Assembly (NCBI GenBank): GCA_017523995.1
Contig: JAFWUX010000222.1
Span: forward strand, 1 to 16,162
DNA length: 16,162 nt
From: Oscillospiraceae bacterium
GTDB lineage: Bacteria > Bacillota_A > Clostridia > Oscillospirales > Ruminococcaceae
Reading direction: 5' to 3'
A program made the translations under genes and the position numbers. Shown piece by piece: positions 8,761 to 15,188 of this stretch (position 1 is the first letter of the stretch; each line of letters starts with the position of its first letter). The notes under the pieces were generated by a model, which saw only the letters and a program-made list of their open reading frames with translations, did not search any database and was not told the origin of the DNA.

Positions 8761-8980
8761 GGTATCTCCGATGGATCAAAAATGGGGCTCCGCCCCAAAC
8801 CCCGCTTAAGGGATTTATCCCTTAAGAATCCCATTTTTATGCTTAGATAAGAGAAAGCCGCTCCGGTCAGCGATGATTGGAGCGGCTTGCTTTTATCCAC
8901 ATATAAACATGGGGGGTGGGCACAGTTTGCGCGGCAATACCGTAAATTCCAAATTATAGAGCCATCGGAGATACCGCTAA
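8761..8980 (+). repeat. Modular repeat, copy 3a, inverted-arm form
   Basis: A 220-bp unit bounded by GGTATCTCCGATGG (8761-8774) and its exact inverse CCATCGGAGATACC (8967-8980). The left arm carries TGGGGC/GCCCCA (8783-8797) and CTTAAGGGAT/ATCCCTTAAG (8805-8826). The centre is the GCCGCTCC hairpin (8855-8888). The right arm is a diverged inverted arm with CACAGTTTGCGC, a motif also present near 9300-9315. Two family arms thus point at each other around a central hairpin. It starts five bases after the stop of the 8279-8755 gene. No coding gene is supported. Confidence 0.85.
8855..8896 (+). terminator. GCCGCTCC-type terminator hairpin
   Basis: A 10-bp stem AAGCCGCTCC/GGAGCGGCTT (8855-8864 with 8879-8888) is followed by GCTTTTAT on plus and by TCTCTTAT on minus, so it could terminate in either direction. 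The same stem recurs at 9203-9236 and 15735-15766. Confidence 0.6.
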
Positions 8981-9353
8981 AGATGTATCCGCTGCGCGGA
9001 TGCTATTTTATAATGAGGGAAGATACCCCGCTCCGCAGGGGTCTTCCCTCAAACTCCTATCTTCCCGAGCGTGAACGCTGAGGAGTTCCGTGCTCTGCGG
9101 AGCACGGCTTAGGGCGCTGCCCTAAGAACCCGCAAACTTTTGAAAAAGTTTGATCAAAACTTTTATTTTGACGCTCCGGCAGCGTACTGTCTGCCTAAGA
9201 CAAAGCCGCTCCAATCAACGCCAATTGGAGCGGCTTCGTTTTATTTCAGTATAAACATGGGATTCCAAAGGGATAGTATCCCTTTGGCGGGGTTTGGGGC
9301 ACAGTTTGCGCAGCAACACTGTAAGCCCCCATTCTTGATCCATCGGAGATACC
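8981..9353 (-). repeat. Modular hairpin repeat, copy 3b
   Basis: Read on minus from GGTATCTCCGATGGATC at 9353, eight bases after the stop of the ValRS-like gene. In order: the CCAAAGGGAT/ATCCCTTTGG hairpin (9265-9287), the GCCGCTCC hairpin (9203-9236), the GCCGGAGCGTCAAAATAAAAG module, the TTTTGATCAAAC core (about 9132-9165), variable stems CTTAGGGC/GCCCTAAG (9108-9126) and CCGTGCTC/GAGCACGG (9088-9107), a long imperfect stem from GAGGGAAGA to TCTTCCCTC (about 9016-9052), and GTATCCGC/GCGGATGC (about 8985-9003). The last hairpin also occurs near 16131-16149. The 600 bases between 8756 and 9361 hold only these repeats. Confidence 0.85.
9203..9240 (-). terminator. GCCGCTCC-type terminator hairpin, 13-bp stem
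   Basis: A perfect 13-bp stem AAGCCGCTCCAAT/ATTGGAGCGGCTT (9203-9215 with 9224-9236) with an 8-nt loop. On minus it is followed by TGTCTTAG, on plus by CGTTTTAT. It probably ends transcription from the ValRS-like gene on minus and could also act on plus. Confidence 0.55.
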
Positions 9354-9361
9354 GCTAACGC

Positions 9362-11896
9362 TTACGAAAGCGCTTCGACGAGTCTGACGAGGCGTTCCCG
9401 CAGGACGGCACGGCGTTCGCGGGCTGCGCGGACAACATGCTCCGGCGCCTTTTCCGTGAATCCCGGCTGATGCAGAAGCGTCTGCACCTGTTCGGCATCT
9501 CTGCGCAGCACCTCTGCCTCCTCCATGAGAAGCGCGTGCTGCCGGTCTCGGATCAGCGGCTGCTCAAACGGAATCGCGATGTGTGCGCGGCCGGTGACCA
9601 CATGCATCGCATTCCGGAAGCGGTAATCCTGCCCGAATTCAAGTTCCTTTGCTCCGGCAAGCTGCTCGAAAAAGAGGCTGCTCGCCGAGAACAGATCCAC
9701 ATCCATTGTCTCAAAATAAAATTTTGCACGGAGCGTATTCGGGATATGCAGTGCCTTTCTGCTCCGGCGGACTGCCCGCAGCGCTTCCAGCACATGCTCG
9801 AAATCCCCGGCTGCCTGCGAATAATCAAGCGATGATTCATAGACCGGATATTCCGCGCTGATCACAGAGCTTTCGCAGTCGGTCAATGCCTGCCAGATTT
9901 CCTCCGTGACAAACGGCATGAACGGATGCAGCATGCAGAGCATCCGGCGAAGAACCCAGCAGAGCACCTGCTCAGATGCGGCTCTGCCGTTTAGATCTGC
10001 ACGCAGACGCGCCCCTGCAAGCGCCAGATAGGTGCCGCTGAACGTCTGCCGGATGAAATGCGCGATGCGTTCCGCAGCCGCACCGAATGCGCCGCGTTCC
10101 ATATCCGCATCGACATCGCCCGCCAGCTGATTGCAGCGCGCAACGATCCACTGCTCCTCAATCCGCAGCGTCTCCGGCAGTCCGGTATACCGGAACGTGC
10201 CCGGTAAACTGCCGAGCACAAACCGTGCACAGTTCCAGAGCTTTTCTGCAAGCCGCTTTGCCGCGATCACCTGCGTTTCGCTCAGCCTGATATCCTTGCC
10301 CGCGGCAGAGCGGGAGATCAGCGCAAACCGCACCGCATCCGCGCCGTGATCTTCAATCAGTGCCAGCGGATCATATCCGTTTCGGCGCGCTGCCGTGATC
10401 TTTTTGCCGGAAGAATCGCGCACGAGACCGTGCAGCACAACCTGCCGGAACGGCATCTGATCGGTCTGGCGCATGGCGGCTGCCAGCATGCCGGAAACCC
10501 ACGGCGTCACGAGATCATAGCCGGTGACAAGCGTATCCGCAGGATAGTAATACTGCAGATCGTCCGTGCGCTCGGGATAGCCGAGCAGCGCAAACGGCAG
10601 CAGCGATGCAGCAAATCCGGTCTCGAGGGTATCCGGATCGGGCTGCATGGCCTTGCCGCATTTCGGGCAGACTGCGCTTTTCTCCTCCGTAACGGTCATT
10701 TCGCCGCAATCCGCGCAATGGAACGCAGGGACGGGAATCCCGTGCCGCGCATGCCGCGAAATCCGCTGATCGTGCGCGTCGGTCAGGCGCTCGAGACAGC
10801 GTGCGGTGTATTGCGCCGGAATGATGCGGATATCGCCGGATTTCAGCGCCTCGGCAGCCGGTTCTGCAAATTCGGTGCTCCGCAGATACCACTGCGCCGC
10901 GATGCGCTTGGTGACTTCTGTTCCGCAGCGGCGGCAGACCGTTTTCCGGATGCTGCACGGCTCGGATTTGACCAGAAATCCGCCGTCCTTCAGATCGCGC
11001 AGGATTGCTTCACGCAGCTCTGTCAGCGATTTTCCGGCGTAGGCTGCGTATTCTGCGGAGACGGTTCCCTCCGGTGTCAGCAGCTCCGGAACCGGCAGTC
11101 CGCGCTTCACGGCAATCTCATAGGAATGCGCATCAAACGCGGGTGTCACGCGGCGGACACCTGTGCCGCTGTCCATTGACACGGCGCTGTCCGCAAGGAC
11201 GGGAATCGCGCGCCCGCTCAGCGGCAGAAGCACGGTTTTCCCGATGATATTCTGATAGCGGATGTCCTTCTGATTGACCGCAGCGGCTGCATCCGCAAGC
11301 AGCGTTTCGGGCTCGGTTGTCATGAGAAAGAGATAGCCGGTGCCGTCTGCAAAAGGAAAGCGCAGATGCCAGCTTGTCCCCTGCTCCGTGCTGCCTGTGA
11401 CATCAACCGCGGAAAGCGGCGCACGGCACTGCGGACACCAATCCGCAACGTGGCTGCCGCGATAGAGAAAGCCGTCCTCGTAATCGTTGACGAATGCGGT
11501 CTTGGCAGCGGCTCTGCATGCGGCGTCGGCGGTGTTCTGAATATTCGACCAGTCGCAGGAGCATCCGAGCTTCATCATCTGCCGGAACAAGGGCAGATCG
11601 GTCGGTTCGGCGGGCGCGGTACCCTCCGCAAACGTGAGCGCGGCGGTATCTGCGCACGGGAGCCAGCGCGCACTGCATCCGAGCATACGCATCCGGCGGA
11701 TCAGGACATCCTGCACCGTGAAGCTGAACGCCTGACCAAGATGCATCTGTGCGGAGGCTTCCGGCGGCGGCATGACCAGTGCAAACGGCATCCGTTTCGG
11801 ATCTGTATCCGCGCAGAAGCTGTGATCTCTCATCCACTTCTGATAAATCCTGCCCTCATAGGCATCCGGCTCACAATGTGCTGCGAGCATCCGCAT
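9362..11896 (-). CDS. Valyl-tRNA synthetase-like protein lacking HIGH and KMSKS motifs
   Basis: The 844-residue product aligns by eye with bacterial ValRS from end to end: Rossmann core, editing (CP1) domain with WCPQC (153-157), TTEPETLLAD (193-202) and TPAFD (251-255), a CADC...CPKC zinc ribbon (404-423), LVTGYD, HGLVRD, an anticodon-binding domain and a C-terminal helical arm. Catalytic signatures are altered. The expected HLGH is HLGQ (52-55); the expected DHAG is DTAA (83-86); the KMSKS equivalent is K499-I-T-A-A503, losing the second Lys; DWCISR is DQRISR (376-381); DTWF is ETGF. Activation of valine is therefore doubtful. The intact 2.5-kb frame argues against a pseudogene. GGAGG seven bases upstream supports the ATG at 11896. 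It may be a repurposed paralogue; a canonical valS should exist elsewhere in the genome. Confidence 0.85.
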   Translation of the reverse strand: MRMLAAHCEPDAYEGRIYQKWMRDHSFCADTDPKRMPFALVMPPPEASAQMHLGQAFSFTVQDVLIRRMRMLGCSARWLPCADTAALTFAEGTAPAEPTDLPLFRQMMKLGCSCDWSNIQNTADAACRAAAKTAFVNDYEDGFLYRGSHVADWCPQCRAPLSAVDVTGSTEQGTSWHLRFPFADGTGYLFLMTTEPETLLADAAAAVNQKDIRYQNIIGKTVLLPLSGRAIPVLADSAVSMDSGTGVRRVTPAFDAHSYEIAVKRGLPVPELLTPEGTVSAEYAAYAGKSLTELREAILRDLKDGGFLVKSEPCSIRKTVCRRCGTEVTKRIAAQWYLRSTEFAEPAAEALKSGDIRIIPAQYTARCLERLTDAHDQRISRHARHGIPVPAFHCADCGEMTVTEEKSAVCPKCGKAMQPDPDTLETGFAASLLPFALLGYPERTDDLQYYYPADTLVTGYDLVTPWVSGMLAAAMRQTDQMPFRQVVLHGLVRDSSGKKITAARRNGYDPLALIEDHGADAVRFALISRSAAGKDIRLSETQVIAAKRLAEKLWNCARFVLGSLPGTFRYTGLPETLRIEEQWIVARCNQLAGDVDADMERGAFGAAAERIAHFIRQTFSGTYLALAGARLRADLNGRAASEQVLCWVLRRMLCMLHPFMPFVTEEIWQALTDCESSVISAEYPVYESSLDYSQAAGDFEHVLEALRAVRRSRKALHIPNTLRAKFYFETMDVDLFSASSLFFEQLAGAKELEFGQDYRFRNAMHVVTGRAHIAIPFEQPLIRDRQHALLMEEAEVLRRDAEQVQTLLHQPGFTEKAPEHVVRAARERRAVLRERLVRLVEALS

Positions 11897-11973
11897 ACAA
11901 ATCCCTCCCCATGCGCGTACGACGGGCGCACTGCCGTTTTTTCAGCATTTGCTCTTTTCCGTGTTTATTCCCT

Positions 11974-12012
11974 ATTATATATGTATCGCAGTCGGAGCGC
12001 TCCGACTGTCAA
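11974..12012 (-). promoter_or_regulatory. Promoter/operator of the ValRS-like gene with 20-bp palindrome
   Basis: On minus there is TTGACA (12012-12007) and TATAAT (11979-11974), 27 bases apart, too far for a standard promoter. Between them, touching the -35, lies the perfect palindrome CAGTCGGAGCGCTCCGACTG (11989-12008). A weak -10 (GATACA, 11987-11982) at 19 bases would give a MerR-like geometry. The palindrome may be a repressor or activator operator; the exact start point is uncertain. No T-box or other known riboswitch was recognised in the leader. Confidence 0.5.
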
Positions 12013-12126
12013 AATTGCATAATATGACAACATAATTATAACAGTGATTTTGCGAATCGTCAAGCAATTTGCCGATATTCAGCAGATTGCACAATCTGAT
12101 GCCGAAAAAAACCGTGTCGCAGGCAG

Positions 12127-12155
12127 TTGACAAATTCTGCAGATTGTGGTACTAT
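12127..12155 (+). promoter_or_regulatory. Sigma-A promoter of the 12209-13023 operon
   Basis: TTGACA (12127-12132), a 17-base spacer and TACTAT (12150-12155) with extended -10 TGG. The short leader contains a 7-bp hairpin GTATTCT/AGAATAC (12171-12189) just before the Shine-Dalgarno GGAGG (12196-12200). Confidence 0.85.
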
Positions 12156-12208
12156 TGTAGAAAGATAGATGTATTCTCAAAAAGAATACACAGAAGGAGG
12201 CTTTCATA

Positions 12209-12379
12209 ATGTATGAACTGATGACACAGGCAGCGGCACTCCCGCTGGGCGATGACACGCCGATCGGGCTCTATGCGGTGCTCGGCATCGTGGCGCTCGG
12301 GCTCGTGATCGCATCCGTTCTGATGAGCAAAAAGGCAAAGCAGAACGAAAACAAAGACAAGACGGATAAGAAGCAATGA
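12209..12379 (+). CDS. Small single-pass membrane peptide, sorting-tail-like
   Basis: A 56-residue peptide. An N-terminal segment ending in LPLGDD is followed by TPIGLY, one hydrophobic helix (about 18-40) and a highly charged Lys-rich tail (KKAKQNENKDKTDKKQ). The order LPxxG-like motif, Asp, hydrophobic helix and positive tail is that of a C-terminal cell-wall sorting region, but here it is free-standing and the LPXTG is imperfect (LPLGD). It is not known whether any sortase acts on it. The GGAGG ribosome site and consensus promoter make it a convincing gene despite its size. Its stop overlaps the start of the deacetylase gene (ATGA at 12376-12379), so the two are translationally coupled. 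Confidence 0.85.
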   Translation: MYELMTQAAALPLGDDTPIGLYAVLGIVALGLVIASVLMSKKAKQNENKDKTDKKQ

Positions 12380-13023
12380 GCAGCAAGATCATCGCCCTGA
12401 CCTTTGATGACGGGCCTGCTCCCGACACAACGCTCCCGATTCTCGAACTGCTGCGTGAATATCATGCAGCAGCATCGTTTTTTGTGCTCGGCAAGCATAT
12501 CACGCGGAAAACCGTGCCGATTCTGCAGCAGGCGGATGCGCAGGGCTGCGAAATCTGCTCGCATTCCTTTTCGCATTCCGATATGACGCAGCTTTCTGCG
12601 GAGGAGATCCGCGCGGAGATCACCGAGACTGCAAAGCGCATCACCGATGCAATCGGGAAGCCGCCGCGCTTTTTCCGCCCGCCGTACATCGCCGTCAAGG
12701 ATGAGATGTTCGATGTGATTCCGCTGCCCTTTATCGAGGGCTACGGCGTCCGCGATTTTGACGATGCCGTCAGCACAGAGGCGCGGATCGAGGGCGTACT
12801 GCAGAAAGCCGGTGACGGCAGAATCATCCTGCTGCACGATTTCACCGGCAATGCGCAGACCGTCGAGGCGCTGCGGGCACTGCTCCCTGCACTCAAAGCG
12901 GAGCACTATGAATTCGTCACCGTATCGCAGCTGTTCACGGAAAAGGACATCATTCCGAAACCGCACAACCGGATTTTGTATTCCTTCGCAGAGCAGACGC
13001 AGATGTATGCGCCTGACCGCTAA
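12376..13023 (+). CDS. Polysaccharide deacetylase (NodB-homology, CE4)
   Basis: A 215-residue carbohydrate esterase 4 domain removing N- or O-acetyl groups from a glycan through a metal-dependent mechanism. Motifs run in order: TFDDGP (9-14, catalytic base and metal Asp), HSFSH (63-67, metal His pair), RFFRPPY (98-104), a divergent motif 4 (RDFDDAV, about 126-132, lacking the usual Trp) and ILLHD (151-155, catalytic His). The domain is nearly the whole protein. It has no signal peptide or membrane helix, unlike the spore PdaA-type enzymes, so it may act in the cytosol or associate with the membrane peptide encoded just upstream. Translation is coupled to that peptide through ATGA. The substrate cannot be read from sequence. 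Repeat copy 4 starts 11 bases after the stop. Confidence 0.9.
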   Translation: MSSKIIALTFDDGPAPDTTLPILELLREYHAAASFFVLGKHITRKTVPILQQADAQGCEICSHSFSHSDMTQLSAEEIRAEITETAKRITDAIGKPPRFFRPPYIAVKDEMFDVIPLPFIEGYGVRDFDDAVSTEARIEGVLQKAGDGRIILLHDFTGNAQTVEALRALLPALKAEHYEFVTVSQLFTEKDIIPKPHNRILYSFAEQTQMYAPDR

Positions 13024-13034
13024 GGAACCGCGAA

Positions 13035-13413
13035 AGTGCCTCCGGCGGATTTATAATGGGGCTCTGCCCCAACAATGCTAACAACTTAAGGCGCACACGG
13101 CGAAGCCGAAATAAAAGTTTTGATCAAACTTTTTCAAAAGTTTGCGGGGTCGAGGGGCAGAGCCCTCGCCGCACTCCGCAGAGTGCGGAACGCCCCTGCT
13201 TTAGGAGCTCCGCAGGGGTGAATCCGATAAAACGATCCGGTGGATCGTTTTTCGGAGAGGGGAGCCCTGCGATAGAGGGCTCCCCTAAGTGAATTGCAGC
13301 GCAATTCACTGGGGAACGCAACATCTTAAGTTGTTGGCATTGCTGCCCCCAACCCCCCGCTTCGCCGGGAGGGGCATGGAGCAGAGCACCATTTGTAATC
13401 CATCGGAGATACC
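13035..13413 (+). repeat. Modular hairpin repeat, copy 4, with inverted ends
   Basis: A 379-bp copy with both ends. The left end (13035-13050, AGTGCCTCCGGCGGAT) and right end (13398-13413, inverse of GGTATCTCCGATGGAT) are inverted, as are CAATGCTAACAACTTAAG (13073-13090) and CTTAAGTTGTTGGCATTG (about 13326-13343). Inside are TGGGGC/GCCCCA (13057-13071), the TTTTGATCAAAC core, stems CGAGGG/CCCTCG (13151-13168) and CCGCACTC/GAGTGCGG (13169-13188), AAACGATCC/GGATCGTTT, AGGGGAGCCC/GGGCTCCCCT with loop TGCGATAGA (13258-13286), and GTGAATTGC/GCAATTCAC (13289-13309). No promoter for the gene at 13457 was identified in it. Confidence 0.88.
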
Positions 13414-13456
13414 GAATCAATCAACGTTGCCCGAATCGACGAAACAGGAGGATAGT

Positions 13457-14146
13457 ATGGAAACACCAATCACCGCAAAAACAATCTACAGTCAGCTCCG
13501 CGGCAGCTATGTGCTCGGCATTGTGCTGCTCGGAATCGTCGCGCTCGGCTGCGGCGGAGGCGGCATCTATTTCGGCATGTCGCTCGGCTGGAGCAACCTC
13601 ATCACGATCATCATGCTGCTCATCGCGGCTGTCTGCCTGTTCTTCACGATTGTCTGTATCGTCAAGGCGGCGCGCGTCAAACAGCATCCGGCATTTATCC
13701 GGTACGGCTCTGCGGGGATGATCGCGGACAGAATCAATGCGGGGCTGCAGCAGCCGCGCTATACCGCGCATGCCGTGGACGGCAGTCACAAGCTCGTCAC
13801 GCTGATCGGACAGGATTTCATCGTGTCATGTCTGGATTATGTCTCGTTCACTGAAATCGCGGATATCCGCAGAATTCAGGCAACCTACATGCCGGAGACC
13901 TTCATCGTTGCGGTGGGCAATCCGCTGGCAACGGCTGCTTCGCTCGCAATGCAGCACGCAGGCGACCGCTACTTGGAATCCAAAGGGCTCAACGAGAACA
14001 CCCGCTTCGACTACCTGATCGTCACCAATTCCGCAGGCAAAACCGTGCGCTTCGGTGTGCATCATCAGGATGTGGCACAGGTGCTCACGATGCTGTATCA
14101 GGCAAACCCGAACATCCAGATCGACACAACCGCCTACCGGATGTAA
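13457..14146 (+). CDS. Two-helix membrane protein, paralogue of the next gene
   Basis: A 229-residue protein of unknown function. Two transmembrane helices (about 18-42 and 45-70) are followed by a cytosolic domain of about 155 residues. The start at 13457 is chosen for AGGAGG five bases upstream; the frame stays open further upstream but that is repeat sequence. Its soluble domain is plainly homologous to that of the next gene: QHPAFIRYGS/KHPALKPFGS, ADRI, LVTLIxQDFIV, FDYLIVT and a C-terminal IQIDT-type end. The conserved alternation of strands suggests a PH- or YcxB-like domain, but I do not recognise the family. The gap to the downstream paralogue is 23 bp, so they form an operon produced by tandem duplication and divergence. 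Confidence 0.8.
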   Translation: METPITAKTIYSQLRGSYVLGIVLLGIVALGCGGGGIYFGMSLGWSNLITIIMLLIAAVCLFFTIVCIVKAARVKQHPAFIRYGSAGMIADRINAGLQQPRYTAHAVDGSHKLVTLIGQDFIVSCLDYVSFTEIADIRRIQATYMPETFIVAVGNPLATAASLAMQHAGDRYLESKGLNENTRFDYLIVTNSAGKTVRFGVHHQDVAQVLTMLYQANPNIQIDTTAYRM

Positions 14147-14169
14147 TCCGCGGCAGAAAGGACATCAGG

Positions 14170-14838
14170 ATGCCGAACATCACGAAAGAGACCGTTCAGA
14201 TGCAGCTCCGGCGCACGTTTTTTCCGGCGCTCGGCTCGCTCATCGTCATGCTGCTGATCTTTTCCGGTGCGACGAGATTCATGGCAAAGACCTTCGGCGC
14301 GGGGCATTTTCTCACATACGTGTTTTATGTCATGCTTGCGCTGCTGATCCTGTTCCTTGCCATGCTGATCGCGCGGATTGTGCTGATCGAGAAGCATCCG
14401 GCGCTCAAGCCGTTCGGTTCTTCCGATGCACTTGCGGACCGCATCAGCAGCGGCATGCAGAACCCGCCCTATGAAGCGGATTCCGCGGACGGCAAATCGC
14501 TCGTCACGCTGATTGCGCAGGATTTCATCGTCGGCGGCGAGGATTTCACAGGTCTGACTGAACTGAAGGACATCAAAAAACTGCACGCGACCTTTGTTCC
14601 GGAAGCTTTTGCGCTTGCGCACGGCGGTCAGGATGCGGTGCAGAAAAACCGCGCACGGGTCGCTTCCCATGCACCCGGCGCGATCCCGAATGCAGCGTTT
14701 GACTATATCATCATCACAAAAACCGATGGCAAGATGAAACGATTTTCAATTCCGCACGGCGACATGGAAAAAGTGCTCAGCTTCTTTGACACAGCTGCGC
14801 CGCACATCGAAATTGATCCGGTTGCTCGGAACATCTGA
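14170..14838 (+). CDS. Two-helix membrane protein, second paralogue
   Basis: A 222-residue protein of the same unknown family as the preceding gene. It has helices at about 17-36 and 48-72, then KHPALKPFGSSDALADRI, LVTLIAQDFIV, a variable middle segment, FDYIIIT and the ending IEIDP. AAAGGA lies seven bases before the ATG. The two copies diverge most in the helices and in the middle segment (about 140-165), while the strands flanking it are kept, consistent with two subunits of one membrane complex that have specialised. Expression is presumably from a shared transcript. No terminator directly follows; a terminator-like hairpin stands at 14925-14968. Confidence 0.8.
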   Translation: MPNITKETVQMQLRRTFFPALGSLIVMLLIFSGATRFMAKTFGAGHFLTYVFYVMLALLILFLAMLIARIVLIEKHPALKPFGSSDALADRISSGMQNPPYEADSADGKSLVTLIAQDFIVGGEDFTGLTELKDIKKLHATFVPEAFALAHGGQDAVQKNRARVASHAPGAIPNAAFDYIIITKTDGKMKRFSIPHGDMEKVLSFFDTAAPHIEIDPVARNI

Positions 14839-15104
14839 GCCGGCGCCGCGGATTGATCATTTGTTTTTATGAAACGCACCGGATACTACTGATTTAATAA
14901 TACACGCAGTAAATTTATTACCGCAAAGCCGCTCCAAATCACCGCCAAACGCGGGCACGGGCGGCTTTTCTGCGCACTGTTCTCCCGCTGATTTTTGGTT
15001 ATCTTGCACCGCGAAAAAATGGTGTGCACTACTGGAATATTGCATAAATGCGTCTGTTTCTGATTGTTTATGTCAACGATTTTTACAGGAAATATCAGAT
15101 TTTA
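14839..15104. other. Non-coding gap, AT-rich
   Basis: Between the membrane-protein pair and the promoter at 15105 I see only the decayed GCCGC hairpin at 14925-14968 and AT-rich sequence. The GGTATCTCC-bounded repeat is absent from this gap. Confidence 0.6.
14925..14970 (+). terminator. Decayed GCCGCTCC hairpin, probable terminator
   Basis: AAAGCCGC (14925-14932) pairs with GCGGCTTT (14961-14968) and is followed by TTC. The left arm reads AAGCCGCTCCAAAT as in the other GCCGCTCC hairpins, but the lower right arm has diverged. It is 86 bases after the stop of the 14170-14838 gene and is the only terminator candidate there. Confidence 0.5.
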
Positions 15105-15133
15105 TTGACAGCTTGTCCGGCTTGTGATATAAT
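15105..15133 (+). promoter_or_regulatory. Perfect-consensus sigma-A promoter
   Basis: TTGACA (15105-15110), a 17-base spacer and TATAAT (15128-15133) with an extended -10 TGA. Both hexamers match consensus exactly, suggesting strong constitutive transcription of the gene at 15189. Confidence 0.92.
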
Positions 15134-15188
15134 ATTTATAGCACCTTTATTTGATGGGGGAAACCTATGACCGAAAGGAAGGACTAAA

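Noticed and set aside
9362..11896. ValRS-like gene as a pseudogene
   Set aside because: Over 840 codons there is no frameshift or stop, and the ribosome site and non-catalytic domains are maintained, so selective loss of catalytic motifs is more likely than decay.
11897..12060. T-box riboswitch before the ValRS-like gene
   Set aside because: The leader between the presumed start and the ATG is short and I found no T-box-like conserved sequence or antiterminator; the only strong structure is the promoter palindrome.
13289..13456. 56-codon upstream extension of the first membrane-protein paralogue
   Set aside because: It lies mostly in repeat copy 4; AGGAGG directly before the ATG at 13457 fixes the start.
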